Of a stretch of 64,000 nt of DNA, positions 8,973 to 18,177 are shown one piece after another (within the stretch, counting starts at the first letter, position 1; every line of letters starts with the position of its first letter). This DNA comes from Echinicola shivajiensis (GTDB taxonomy: Bacteria; Bacteroidota; Bacteroidia; Cytophagales; Cyclobacteriaceae): assembly GCF_018642165.1 (NCBI RefSeq), contig NZ_JAHHZM010000001.1:310001-374000 (forward strand), written 5' to 3'. Both the position numbers and the translations under genes were made by a program. The notes under the pieces were generated by a model. That model was not told where the DNA came from. It did not search any database and saw nothing but the letters and a program-made list of their open reading frames with translations.

Positions 8973-10055
8973 ATGCAGAAACTAGTTATCTGGATATTAG
9001 CGATTATCCTGACCATTCTATTATTGGGCTGGTATTTCTCTAATATAGCTTTTTACTTTATCATATCTTTGGTCATAGCCGCTGCACTGCGTCCCTTAAC
9101 CAATCGAATCAACAGTGTCCATATTTTAGGACAACACCTACCTCGGTGGCTGGCCATCATATGCTCCTTTGCAACCATTGGTTTGGTGTTTTTTCTGATC
9201 TCCCTGCTTTTCGTTCCTTTAGTAGCCGCACAGGTTGAAATCATTCAAAATATCGATATACAGTTTCTCTACGAACAAATTCAGGAGCCTATTGACAAGG
9301 TGGAAGCTTTATTGATCAAGCTAAACCTGATGGCGGACAATCCGGGCTTTCTTTTTCTTCAATTTAAAAACACCCTGTTTTCTAGCTTAAGGGAAATGAA
9401 TTTCCAAGGCTTTCTAAATGGGATAATCAATACCACCAGCTCACTCTTGATCACCCTTATGGCGGTAGTGTTTATTTCATTTTTCCTGTTGCTCGAAAAC
9501 GGCTTGCTTAGAAGGAATATCATTAACCTGGTACCCAACAAGTATTTCGAATTATCGGTAGCTACTTTTCATAAGGTGGAAAGACTGTTATCGAATTACC
9601 TCTTGGGGCTTTTGATCCAAATGACCTCCATCTTTACCGTTGCTTCAGTTGGATTATCCTTGGCAAACGTTAAATACGCGCTTACCATTGGTATTTTCGC
9701 TGCAGTGGCTAACCTCATTCCTTATGCAGGTCCTCTTTTGGGGGCTACATTTGGCGTTTTGGTAGGACTATCAACAGGCGATTTTATCAGCAACACTGAA
9801 ATGACCTTCTTTATTATAAAGATCCTCGGCGTTTTTTTGGTCGTTCAGCTTACTGATAATATAATTTTACAGCCCTTAATTTTCTCTAAATCAGTAAAAG
9901 CGCACCCACTTGAAATTTTTGTTATTATCTTTGCGGGAGCAAAAGTCGGCGGTATCATGGGAATGATATTTGCGATCCCAGTTTACACCATCTTTCGGGT
10001 TTCAATTCAGGAATTCTATAGAGGGTATAAGCAGTACCGCATATTTAGAAATTAA
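8973..10055 (+). CDS. AI-2E family permease
   Basis: A 360-residue inner-membrane protein of the AI-2E transporter (PerM/YdiK/TqsA) superfamily. It shows two N-terminal helices, a soluble segment (about 75-145), then a cluster of helices with the family motifs LVPNKYFELSVATFHKVERLLSNYLLG (in part), PYAGPLLGATFG and QPLIFSKSVKAHPLEIF. Family members export small molecules such as autoinducer-2, or work as Na+/H+ antiporters, so the substrate cannot be named. I chose the ATG at 8973 over the GTG at 8937 because 8937-8958 falls in the structured leader and a membrane helix begins at the ATG. ychF follows after 13 bases and is probably co-transcribed. Confidence 0.87.
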   Translation: MQKLVIWILAIILTILLLGWYFSNIAFYFIISLVIAAALRPLTNRINSVHILGQHLPRWLAIICSFATIGLVFFLISLLFVPLVAAQVEIIQNIDIQFLYEQIQEPIDKVEALLIKLNLMADNPGFLFLQFKNTLFSSLREMNFQGFLNGIINTTSSLLITLMAVVFISFFLLLENGLLRRNIINLVPNKYFELSVATFHKVERLLSNYLLGLLIQMTSIFTVASVGLSLANVKYALTIGIFAAVANLIPYAGPLLGATFGVLVGLSTGDFISNTEMTFFIIKILGVFLVVQLTDNIILQPLIFSKSVKAHPLEIFVIIFAGAKVGGIMGMIFAIPVYTIFRVSIQEFYRGYKQYRIFRN

Positions 10056-10068
10056 CAGATAAAAATAA

Positions 10069-11166
10069 ATGGCATTACAGTGTGGTATCGTTGGTTTGCC
10101 CAACGTAGGAAAATCAACTTTATTCAATGCGCTTTCCAGTGCAAAGGCAGAAGCAGCAAACTTTCCATTTTGTACTATTGAGCCCAATGTTGGGGTAGTA
10201 ACTGTCCCTGACCAAAGGTTAAAGATTTTGGAAGACTTGGTCAACCCTCAAAGGGTTATGCCTACCGTTATTGAATTTGTAGACATTGCAGGTTTGGTAA
10301 AAGGAGCTAGTAAAGGAGAGGGTCTTGGAAACAAGTTCTTGGCGAACATCCGTGAGGTAGATGCTATTGTACATGTGATCCGTTGTTTCAATGACGACAA
10401 TGTGGTCCACGTTGCTGGTACGGTAGACCCAATTTTTGACAAGGAAGTCATAGATACTGAATTGCAGCTTAAGGATCTTGAATCCGTAGAGAAGAAAATC
10501 CAGAGGTTAGAGAAAATAGCCAAGTCAGGGGATGCAAAAGCTAAAAAGCACCTTGAAATCCTTAAGATCTTCAAAGCAGGATTAGAAGCAGGAAAAAACG
10601 CCCGAGCAATTGATGTTGAAAAAGAAGATTTGGAAGCTATTCAGGACATCCACCTTCTGACCATCAAACCTGTTCTATATGTTGCCAATGTTGATGAAGC
10701 CAGCATCTTAAAGGGCAATGAGCATGTAGAAAAATTAAAGGAAAATGTAAAGGACGAAAACGCTGAAGTCATCACCCTTTGTGCAGCCATAGAATCTCAA
10801 ATTGCAGAATTTGAAGACGCGGAAGAAAAAGAAATGTTTTTGGGCGAATATGGACTGGAAGAAAGCGGGCTTAACAAGCTAATCAGAGGCGCCTACTCTT
10901 TACTTAATTTAATCACCTACTTCACTGCTGGTGTTCAGGAAGTTAGAGCTTGGACTATCCAAAAAGGTTGGAAAGCCCCAGCTGCTGCGGGTGTAATCCA
11001 TACAGATTTTGAGAGAGGATTTATCAAATCCGAAGTAATAAAATTAGCTGATTACGAAAAATATAAATCAGAAGCCGGCTGTCGCGAAAATGGTAAAATT
11101 GCCATAGAAGGTAAGGATTACGTAGTCCAAGACGGTGATATTATGCATTTTAGATTCAATGTTTAA
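10069..11166 (+). CDS. ychF: Ribosome-associated ATPase YchF (OLA1 family)
   Basis: The 365-residue protein is a full-length YchF, a P-loop NTPase of the Obg family that prefers ATP and binds the ribosome; it is linked to stress and redox responses. G1 is GLPNVGKST (residues 8-16), G3 is DIAGLVKGAS with GEGLGNKFL, and the NVDE segment replaces the NKxD specificity motif, as is usual in YchF. The C-terminal TGS domain spans about residues 285-363 (TYFTAGVQEVRAWTI, HTDFERGFI). It follows the permease gene by 13 bases. Confidence 0.97.
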   Translation: MALQCGIVGLPNVGKSTLFNALSSAKAEAANFPFCTIEPNVGVVTVPDQRLKILEDLVNPQRVMPTVIEFVDIAGLVKGASKGEGLGNKFLANIREVDAIVHVIRCFNDDNVVHVAGTVDPIFDKEVIDTELQLKDLESVEKKIQRLEKIAKSGDAKAKKHLEILKIFKAGLEAGKNARAIDVEKEDLEAIQDIHLLTIKPVLYVANVDEASILKGNEHVEKLKENVKDENAEVITLCAAIESQIAEFEDAEEKEMFLGEYGLEESGLNKLIRGAYSLLNLITYFTAGVQEVRAWTIQKGWKAPAAAGVIHTDFERGFIKSEVIKLADYEKYKSEAGCRENGKIAIEGKDYVVQDGDIMHFRFNV

Positions 11167-11186
11167 CATTATTCAGAATTTTATTG

Positions 11187-11237
11187 TAGTTTTGCCAACA
11201 TACGGATTACTACCGCGTTGGTAATTATATAGTAATC
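11187..11237 (+). promoter_or_regulatory. -7 element and leader hairpin of the cas6-like gene
   Basis: TAGTTTTG at 11187-11194 fits the -7 consensus; no clear -33 element. The predicted transcript would start near 11200 and contain GATTACTA (11205-11212) pairing with TAGTAATC (11230-11237), an 8-bp stem with a 17-base loop that holds a competing TACC/GGTA helix. Confidence 0.4.
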
Positions 11238-11277
11238 ATAAACATTAAATATTGTTTAACTTTTCATTTTTAATGCC

Positions 11278-12144
11278 GTGAGAATAAGATTAATATTTTC
11301 CTTAAAAAACAAAGGCGCTTATTTACCCTTTCACCATCAGTACATTTTGGCCCAATTCCTTAAAGGTCTAATTGTAAAAGGAGGACGTGAAGAGTTTTTC
11401 AACTACAATTACTTCAATTTCTCTGGTCTAAAAGGACAGACCAAAGTAAGTAGAAGTGGCTTACATTATTACTCAAGCTTAGTTACCCTAGTGCTTTCAT
11501 CACCCAATGAAGACTTCCTTGACTATTTGCTAGAGCAAGTGTTTAAAACGCCAAAAATTGAGTTAGGAAATCTCATCATTTCGCCCGAGTACACCGAAAA
11601 GGAAGCGGAACCAGAATTGGAGCCTTCAAACAAATTTGTTTGTATCTCTCCATTGGTACTGTTAACTCCAACTTTCAATGACGATTCAGGTAAGAGATTC
11701 ATCAATCCAGACACGGATGAATTCTCTGATTTGCTTTATGAATCTACCTTGACGAGAATGGAACGTTCAGGATGGTACACACAAGAACAAATGGAATCTT
11801 TCTATAAGTTCCAAGTGGTACCTGACATGAATTATGTAAATAAGCTGAAAGAACAGCAAAAGAAATTTGCTAGGATTTACTCTGTGTACGACATGGATGT
11901 AAAATATGAGGTAAGAGGTTACACCCTGCCGTTTACTTTATACGCTGCACATGAAGTTCAGGACTTCGTGTTCAAATGTGGACTTGGCGCATTTACCCAT
12001 AAGGGATTTGGTATGCTAGACTTAGCCAACAATTCTCCTAGCCAGCGTACAGAATCATATAAGTTCAAGAGAGAGGGATTCATCCCTTATAAAGCTAAAC
12101 AGCAAGACGCCTCTTCCAAAGATGAGGACGAAAGCGAAGATTAA
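11278..12144 (+). CDS. Stand-alone Cas6-like protein
   Basis: The 288-residue protein matches the Cas6 RAMP fold by eye. The N-terminal LPFHHQYILAQFLKGLI resembles the archaeal Cas6 NHQYYL helix, and the C-terminal CGLGAFTHKGFGMLDL is the glycine-rich loop typical of Cas6 (GxG...GFGM). Cas6 enzymes cut CRISPR precursor RNA. The His equivalent to Pyrococcus Cas6 His46 is not evident (a YFNF segment sits there), so cleavage activity is uncertain. An acidic tail (DEDESED) is added. No CRISPR array, cas1, cas2 or effector gene occurs in the window, so it may act on a host RNA. The start is a GTG at 11278. Confidence 0.75.
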   Translation: MRIRLIFSLKNKGAYLPFHHQYILAQFLKGLIVKGGREEFFNYNYFNFSGLKGQTKVSRSGLHYYSSLVTLVLSSPNEDFLDYLLEQVFKTPKIELGNLIISPEYTEKEAEPELEPSNKFVCISPLVLLTPTFNDDSGKRFINPDTDEFSDLLYESTLTRMERSGWYTQEQMESFYKFQVVPDMNYVNKLKEQQKKFARIYSVYDMDVKYEVRGYTLPFTLYAAHEVQDFVFKCGLGAFTHKGFGMLDLANNSPSQRTESYKFKREGFIPYKAKQQDASSKDEDESED

Positions 12145-12149
12145 GAAAA

Positions 12150-12176
12150 AGCCCTGATTGATTCAGGGCTTTTTTA
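12150..12176. terminator. Bidirectional terminator between the cas6-like and T9SS plug genes
   Basis: AGCCCTGA at 12150-12157 pairs with TCAGGGCT at 12163-12170, with a T run after it and an A run before it. It can serve both convergent genes. Confidence 0.88.
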
Positions 12177-12218
12177 TTGTTCTATTTTTTCACAACCAGC
12201 TTATCAAAAATCATTTTA

Positions 12219-13478
12219 TTAAAACCTCTTTTTATTCGCATTGACAGAAATATAGCCCAAAAGCTCATCATACCTGGAACCAAAATCCCTATAGTAAACC
12301 AAAACATCATATTCATTTTCTGTCTGATAATGACTTCCTTCCACAGGTAGTGTATCCCACTCTTCACCCTTTTTAACTGCCAAAAGAAAATCATACCAGC
12401 CCTGCTTGAGTAAGAAACTACTTTGATATACACCCTTCCCGGCATCATAGGTCATCTTTGCAGCATCAGCCTTTCCCCAATTACTCAAAGCACCAAAAAT
12501 ATAGGGTTCCCCCTCCACATCATCCATTTGGGCATTAAAGGTGACCAATACATACTCACTTTCCAGCTTGGGATTACCTCTTTCCAAATTTTCAACAATG
12601 TATTGCCCATTCAGATCCAAATACTCCAAATAACTCAACTGAGCTCTAGGCTTCCCAATGGCTGTTTCGGCATAGACGACATCATCCTCCATACTTACAG
12701 AGGCAATATTCCTTCCTGTTGTCCTGACATACCTGAGGTCTACAAATCGAAACTCATTCCCCGCATCAAAGATATTCTCACCATTAAAAAACTGATATTC
12801 CAAAACACTCCTATCATCTCTGATAAATGTAGGCTTTGTGCCTATTTTGGCATTGTCCCAGCGTTGGTTTTGGCGCACGACCACCTTAACGGTCCTGGCA
12901 GGGTCAACCAACTCCCTTGCAGCATAATTCACCTTAATATCTATTTGCTGACCAGTCCTGCGCTCTGCTGTTTGACTGGGAGCCATAATTGCAGCTCCTA
13001 CTTTCACCTGATCATCATATACCATAAAGCGCTTGGTCAATATCACTTCTTCCTTATTTCTGTTCCTGTAAACCTTCATTAAGTAATTACCTGATTTCGT
13101 CACTGCTGGAACATTAAAAGTGAAATGGATATAGGGAATTCTTGTATTAATGGAGTATTCGTAAGTATTGACATTAAACTCATTATACTGTCTGATATAA
13201 TCTGCAGGCTTTAAGCCAGAGGCTGTCCAATCTGAATTACAATGAACCAAAGCTGCTGAATACCTATCAGGTTCAAATGCCAAATCATCGAATTCCAAAA
13301 TAAGTCCTGCACTCCCTAAGGGTATAACTGGAGCATTCATTTGAGCACTTACTCCCAGCCCCTTCCTATAGAGTTGAACTGACTGAATATTTCCTTCATA
13401 TACTTTATCTTCCAAAACCTCCTGAGCATTTACCCAAAATGGAAGCATCAAAAACAACAAAAACAATCTTCTGTACAT
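12219..13478 (-). CDS. Type IX secretion system plug-domain protein (DUF5103)
   Basis: The 419-residue protein starts with a Sec signal peptide (MYRRLFLLFLMLPFWVNAQ). It matches the DUF5103 family, which includes the plug protein that closes the SprA translocon of the type IX secretion system. Expected features are ILEFDDLAFEPDRYSAALVHC (in part), RYNEFN-type segments, an N-terminal beta domain, and a CBM48/PKD-like strand set near residues 320-400 (IFGALSNWG...YQSSFLLKQGWYDF). It acts in the periplasm or at the outer membrane. Its presence implies a T9SS elsewhere in the genome. The gene is monocistronic. Confidence 0.85.
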   Translation of the reverse strand: MYRRLFLLFLMLPFWVNAQEVLEDKVYEGNIQSVQLYRKGLGVSAQMNAPVIPLGSAGLILEFDDLAFEPDRYSAALVHCNSDWTASGLKPADYIRQYNEFNVNTYEYSINTRIPYIHFTFNVPAVTKSGNYLMKVYRNRNKEEVILTKRFMVYDDQVKVGAAIMAPSQTAERRTGQQIDIKVNYAARELVDPARTVKVVVRQNQRWDNAKIGTKPTFIRDDRSVLEYQFFNGENIFDAGNEFRFVDLRYVRTTGRNIASVSMEDDVVYAETAIGKPRAQLSYLEYLDLNGQYIVENLERGNPKLESEYVLVTFNAQMDDVEGEPYIFGALSNWGKADAAKMTYDAGKGVYQSSFLLKQGWYDFLLAVKKGEEWDTLPVEGSHYQTENEYDVLVYYRDFGSRYDELLGYISVNANKKRF

Positions 13479-13521
13479 ACTGAGCTTAATCTAATTTCCA
13501 ATCAAAAACTTCCTAGCAATA

Positions 13522-13559
13522 TAAAAAATAATGCCAAGTCCTTCTCAGCGACTTGGCAT
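13522..13559 (-). terminator. Terminator of the ABC-F gene
   Basis: ATGCCAAGTC at 13531-13540 pairs perfectly with GACTTGGCAT at 13550-13559. On the minus strand the stem is followed by a T-rich tract. Confidence 0.82.
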
Positions 13560-13584
13560 ATAGTTCATTTCATAAAAATTCCAA

Positions 13585-15510
13585 TTAGGAAAGCGCTCCC
13601 TGGAGGCTTTCAATTTCCTCAGCCAGCTTTTCCCAATTTTGATTCAGTTTATTTTCTTTCTGCTTTAATTCCTCATATGCTGAATTAACCTCCTTCAATT
13701 TCCCGTCATTCTTAAATATTTCCGGATCTGCAAGTTTAGCTTCCAAAAGGACCTTCTTTTCCTCAAGAGTCATGATATCGGCCTCTACAGTCTCAAGCTC
13801 TCGCTCTTTCTTTTTGATATCCTTTTTCACCTGATTCAGCTCATTATCATTTTTGGGAGCCTTTGGTTTATTGACCTTTTCCTTTTTAGGGCTTTGGACT
13901 GGAGCTGCGTGGGCATCCTGCTGTGATCTCCAATAAGTATACTCCTCATATGTCCCTAAGTATTCTCTTATCTGGTGATCTTCTATATACCAAATCTTAT
14001 TGGCCACGCCTTTGATAAAATGCCTATCGTGAGAAACAGTAATAAAGGTTCCCTCAAACTGCTGCAATGCCTGTATCAGAATGTTCACCGATTGCATATC
14101 CAGGTGGTTGGTAGGTTCATCCAATAGAAGGAAATTAGATTCGGAAATTAAGGTCTTCGCCAAAGCGACCCTCGACTTCTCTCCTCCTGAAAGCACTTTG
14201 ATCTTTTTGAACACATCATCATTGGTGAACAAAAAGCAACCTAGTACATTTCTTAGCTCTGTCTCCGACTTATCACTTCCAGCCTGCAGCATTTCCTGCA
14301 AAATCTCATTATTGACATTCAAAGCCTCCAACTGGTGTTGGGCAAAGAACGATTTAATAACATTATAGCCTTCACTTCTTTCACCTTCAATAGACTCCGT
14401 TCCATCAATTATCCTCAATAAAGTTGACTTCCCCTTACCATTGGCTCCGATCAAGGCAATCTTGTCTCCTCTTTCAATTCTCGCAGTGGAATTTTCAAGA
14501 ATTCTTACATCTCCATAAGCCTTTGATACATGTTCCAAAGTGATCACATCCCTTCCTGATTGCTTGGAGAATTTAAACTTAAAATTCACAGCAATCTCAT
14601 CACTGATTACTTCATTGACCTTTTCCAATCTTTCCAAAGCCTTTACCCTAGACTGAACCTGGTTGGATTTAGACGCCTTTGCCCGGAAACGTTCAATAAA
14701 CCTTTCCGTATCCTTGATCATTTTTTGCTGGTTCTCATAGGCATTCTGCTGAATCTCTTCTCTTTCTACTTTTTCTTTTTTATAGAAAGAATAATTACCG
14801 GCATATGGTGTCAAACTTTGACGTGAAACCTCCACTGTAGTCTCAATACAATTATCCAAAAATGTCTGATCATGGGAAACCACGATCACGGCACCTTCAT
14901 AGGTCTTTAGATAATTTTCCACCCACTGGATAGACGGAAGATCCAAGTGGTTGGTAGGTTCATCCAGCATCAATAAAGAAGGCTTCTCCAAAAGTAATTT
15001 GGCCAGCATCACCCTCATTCTCCAGCCTCCTGAGAAAGTCTTTAAAGGTCTTTTGAGGTCATCAGTGGAAAAGCCAATCCCTTCCAAAACCTCCTCAGCC
15101 TTCGCTTTTATACTATAACCTTCATTCGCTTCAAATCTTTCCTGCAGATGCGCCAGTTTATTGATAATCTCCTCCGAGTAATCTGTCTCCATCTGCTTCA
15201 GTACAGCATCGATTTCATCCTGAAGCTTCAATGTCTCTTTAAAGGCCTCTAAAGCAACATCCAAGATGCTATCTTCGGACTGATAGGAAAGCAAATCCTG
15301 ATTCAAAAAACCGATGGTACAATCCTTAGCCTTTTGAATTTCCCCCTTGCTTGGTTGATAATCACCATTGATAATTTTCAGTAAGGTAGATTTACCTGTA
15401 CCATTTAGCCCTACTAGGCCCATTTTATCCTTTGGTTTGATATGCAGAGATGCATTTTCATACAAGGCCCTGCCGCCGATATAATACGATAAATTATTGA
15501 TGGATAACAT
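13585..15510 (-). CDS. ABC-F family ATPase
   Basis: A 641-residue cytoplasmic protein with two ABC ATPase domains and no membrane domain, typical of ABC-F translation factors (EttA/Uup/YbiT group). Walker A motifs are GLNGTGKST and GANGKGKST, signatures FSGGWRMR and LSGGEKSR, and Walker B boxes are LMLDEPTNHLD and LLLDEPTNHLD. A linker of about 80 residues joins the domains. A Lys/Glu-rich coiled coil (about 555-641) closes the protein, as in Uup-like members. The start is the ATG at 15510 (MLSINNLSYY); an ATG 57 bases further upstream adds unconserved residues. Confidence 0.93.
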   Translation of the reverse strand: MLSINNLSYYIGGRALYENASLHIKPKDKMGLVGLNGTGKSTLLKIINGDYQPSKGEIQKAKDCTIGFLNQDLLSYQSEDSILDVALEAFKETLKLQDEIDAVLKQMETDYSEEIINKLAHLQERFEANEGYSIKAKAEEVLEGIGFSTDDLKRPLKTFSGGWRMRVMLAKLLLEKPSLLMLDEPTNHLDLPSIQWVENYLKTYEGAVIVVSHDQTFLDNCIETTVEVSRQSLTPYAGNYSFYKKEKVEREEIQQNAYENQQKMIKDTERFIERFRAKASKSNQVQSRVKALERLEKVNEVISDEIAVNFKFKFSKQSGRDVITLEHVSKAYGDVRILENSTARIERGDKIALIGANGKGKSTLLRIIDGTESIEGERSEGYNVIKSFFAQHQLEALNVNNEILQEMLQAGSDKSETELRNVLGCFLFTNDDVFKKIKVLSGGEKSRVALAKTLISESNFLLLDEPTNHLDMQSVNILIQALQQFEGTFITVSHDRHFIKGVANKIWYIEDHQIREYLGTYEEYTYWRSQQDAHAAPVQSPKKEKVNKPKAPKNDNELNQVKKDIKKKERELETVEADIMTLEEKKVLLEAKLADPEIFKNDGKLKEVNSAYEELKQKENKLNQNWEKLAEEIESLQGALS

Positions 15511-15610
15511 GCTGCAAAAATAAGGAATCTCCCGCTTATAAATCAATCTCAGGAAAAAATTCAGCAATTTGTTAACTTGTAGTATTATTGGACAAATAGC
15601 ATACTAACTT

Positions 15611-16795
15611 ATGATCTATCAAAAATCCATTTTAGGGGCTTTGGCCCTTGGTTTATTGTTTTCCTGCTCTGCTGATGAAAACAAACTTCAACCTATTGAA
15701 GCCGTGGATAGTGCTAATAGGACTGACATTTCAAAAGACTCTGCTGAAGTAAAACTGGAAACTATACGGTTACCTGAAAACTTTTCCATTGAGGTTTGGG
15801 CGGCAAATGTCCCTAATGCCAGATCAATGACAATAAGTGAGGAAGGAATTGTCTTTGTTGGAAACCGGCAAGAAAAACAGGTTTATGCCTTAATCGATGA
15901 AGACGGGGATGGCAAAGCCAATTACCGATATACACTTGCTGAAGGATTAAACTCACCTAACGGAGTGGCCTATAAAGATGGAGACCTTTATGTAGCTGAA
16001 ATCAGCAGAATACTAAAATTCCCTGACATCAAAAACAATCTTTCCAACCCTAGTTTTGAAGTCGTATATGATGGCTACCCTACTGAAGGACATCATGGTT
16101 GGAAATTTATTGACTTTGGCCCAGATGGGAAGCTGTATGTTCCAGTAGGAGCTCCATGTAATATATGCGACCCTGAGGAAGACATATTTGCGACCATCAC
16201 CAGAATCGATGTAAATGCAACTTCTATCGAACCAGAAATTGTTGCTCATGGTGTAAGAAATTCTGTAGGTTTTGATTTTCATCCAGACTCCAAAAACCTT
16301 TGGTTTACGGACAATGGACGAGATCAGCTGGGAGATGACATTCCCGATTGTGAGCTGAATGAAATCACTGAAATTGGCCAACATTTTGGATATCCTTATT
16401 GGCATGCAGGAGATGTGAAAGATCCAGAATTTGGAGATGCAGGAGAGGAACAATCTGCTTATGAAGCCCCAAAAGCCAAACTAGGCCCTCATGTTGCACC
16501 ATTGGGAATGCGTTTCTATATGGGAAGCTTATTTCCTGCATCTTACAGCAAATCTATTTTCGTAGCCAAACATGGTTCATGGAATCGAAGTAAAAAATCT
16601 GGCTATGTAGTGAGCAATGTACAACTCAATGGAAGTGAGGTAAGTGGAGAAACCGACTTTGCTTCTGGCTGGCTTGATGATGAGAGCCAAGAAGTTTGGG
16701 GAAGGCCTGTAGATGTTCAGGAACTCCCTGATGGAAGCTTGCTAATTTCAGACGACATGGCTGGCTGTATCTACAGAGTAACCTATAAACAATAA
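15611..16795 (+). CDS. PQQ-dependent sugar dehydrogenase-like lipoprotein
   Basis: A 394-residue exported lipoprotein: signal peptide with lipobox ending LLFSC at about residue 19. The rest is a beta-propeller of the sorbosone/glucose dehydrogenase-like group. Features are FSIEVWAANVPNARSM, GLNSPNGVAYKDGDLYVAE, EGHHGWKFIDFGPDGKLYVPVG, VAHGVRNSVGFDFHP and a C-terminal WGRPVDVQELPDGSLLISDD blade. Homologues oxidise sugars or aldoses with PQQ, but many family members lack a proven activity, so the substrate is unknown. It faces away from ABC-F and shares a convergent terminator with the UbiB-like gene. Confidence 0.85.
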   Translation: MIYQKSILGALALGLLFSCSADENKLQPIEAVDSANRTDISKDSAEVKLETIRLPENFSIEVWAANVPNARSMTISEEGIVFVGNRQEKQVYALIDEDGDGKANYRYTLAEGLNSPNGVAYKDGDLYVAEISRILKFPDIKNNLSNPSFEVVYDGYPTEGHHGWKFIDFGPDGKLYVPVGAPCNICDPEEDIFATITRIDVNATSIEPEIVAHGVRNSVGFDFHPDSKNLWFTDNGRDQLGDDIPDCELNEITEIGQHFGYPYWHAGDVKDPEFGDAGEEQSAYEAPKAKLGPHVAPLGMRFYMGSLFPASYSKSIFVAKHGSWNRSKKSGYVVSNVQLNGSEVSGETDFASGWLDDESQEVWGRPVDVQELPDGSLLISDDMAGCIYRVTYKQ

Positions 16796-16810
16796 TTTCT
16801 TTTCAATAAA

Positions 16811-16845
16811 TAAAGGCCAGCACATGATAAATTTGCTGGCCTTTA
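16811..16845. terminator. Bidirectional terminator
   Basis: A perfect 12-bp stem (TAAAGGCCAGCA at 16811-16822 with TGCTGGCCTTTA at 16834-16845) lies between two convergent genes. The T tract is modest. Confidence 0.75.
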
Positions 16846-16854
16846 CTTTCAAAA

Positions 16855-18174
16855 TTACAATAACCAATCTGGCTTAGTGGTCTTAACCTTTGCACCCAAT
16901 TGGTTCAATAAACTATATAATCCAAAATAGGTCCTATTTACATATAAGCCATGTCTTGAGCCTCTGGCTTGTCTCGATTTTTTGAACATTTTATCATTAG
17001 AAACCCTATCGCTTAATTCATAAATCTGATCAAAGTATTTATTGTCTGCAAAATCAAAGCGCTCTTCATGAAATGGCTTTCCAATCAATGAAATCATCTC
17101 CTTGAAAATCGATTTAAAGAATCTTTTCTCCTCCTCCGTATCTTGGTCAGAAATAAATTCAAGGCTAAAAAAAATCTTATCCAATTCCTCTTGATTGGCG
17201 ACCAATTCTTTCTTTATGAGACTAAAATAACCTTGATAAAAGTCCTCTGGTATAACCTTTACGCATCCGAAGTCAATGATCCCTAGTTTCCCATCCTCCA
17301 AAATAATAAAGTTACCTGGATGAGGATCTGCATGCACCTGCTTCAACTCATGTACTTGATGATGGTAGAAATCCCATAATGCCTGACCTATCATATTTCT
17401 ATCATCTTGACTAGGATTGCTTTGAAGCCATTCTTTGATATGATTTCCTGCCAACCAATCCATGGTAATCACTCTTTCACAACTTAACTCCTCATAGTAT
17501 TGAGGAAAGGCCAAATTGGGAATATGGGCACATTCAGCAGAAATTTCTTTTGATCTTTTTACTTCCAACTCATAATCAGTCTCCTCCACTAACCTTTCCT
17601 CTACTTCTCCCAAATAATGGCTCAATTCCTTGTCACTAATATTTAGCAATCGCAATGCAAAAGGCCTTACCAGTTTCAGATCTGAACTGATACTATCCGC
17701 AACACCCGGATACTGGATTTTCACTGCCAACTTCTTGTCTTTTAATACAGCCTGATGCACCTGACCTATAGAGGCCGCATTAACAGCTGACTTGGTAAAT
17801 TGGTCAAATAAAACATCTGGAGTTTTACCAAAGTACCTTTGAAAGGTCTTCACCACCAAAGGATATGATAATGGAGGAGCGCTATATTGGGCCATAGAAA
17901 ACCTTTCCTGATATGCCCTAGGAAGCATATTCCTATCCATGGACATCATTTGAGCCACCTTGAGTGCACTTCCCTTAAGTTGGCTCAAAGAATCATAAAT
18001 ATCGGTGGCGTTGTCATTGTCCAATTCCTCTCTGGAAAGTTTCGGATCTGCTATTTTTTTTGCATAGTGTTTAACATAGTTCCCTCCAACCTTAGCTCCC
18101 GTGCTGATAAATTTTGCGGCACGTTGGACCTTTCCGACAGGTATCTGTCTTTGCTCTTTCCCTTTTTCTCTCAT
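16855..18174 (-). CDS. UbiB/ABC1/AarF-type atypical kinase
   Basis: This 439-residue protein belongs to the UbiB protein-kinase-like family, whose members assist quinone or lipid metabolism through ATPase activity. The Ala-rich loop reads NAASIGQVHQA, the invariant Lys is in LAVKIQYPG, the catalytic loop is HADPHPGNFI, and the metal-binding DFG is IIDFGCVK. The family-defining KxGQ motif appears as KVAQ (LKGSALKVAQMMS), an Ala for Gly change. No terminal transmembrane helix is obvious. It sits 3 bases after a TetR-family gene, so the two are co-transcribed. Confidence 0.92.
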   Translation of the reverse strand: MREKGKEQRQIPVGKVQRAAKFISTGAKVGGNYVKHYAKKIADPKLSREELDNDNATDIYDSLSQLKGSALKVAQMMSMDRNMLPRAYQERFSMAQYSAPPLSYPLVVKTFQRYFGKTPDVLFDQFTKSAVNAASIGQVHQAVLKDKKLAVKIQYPGVADSISSDLKLVRPFALRLLNISDKELSHYLGEVEERLVEETDYELEVKRSKEISAECAHIPNLAFPQYYEELSCERVITMDWLAGNHIKEWLQSNPSQDDRNMIGQALWDFYHHQVHELKQVHADPHPGNFIILEDGKLGIIDFGCVKVIPEDFYQGYFSLIKKELVANQEELDKIFFSLEFISDQDTEEEKRFFKSIFKEMISLIGKPFHEERFDFADNKYFDQIYELSDRVSNDKMFKKSRQARGSRHGLYVNRTYFGLYSLLNQLGAKVKTTKPDWLL

Positions 18175-18177
18175 TAT

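Noticed and set aside
11278-12218. A CRISPR array next to the cas6-like gene
   Set aside because: No spaced direct repeats of 24-40 bases are present on either side; the flanks are coding or terminator sequence.
12423-13082. A 219-residue plus-strand frame
   Set aside because: It is antisense to the T9SS plug gene, has no recognisable domain and no start context; a shadow frame.
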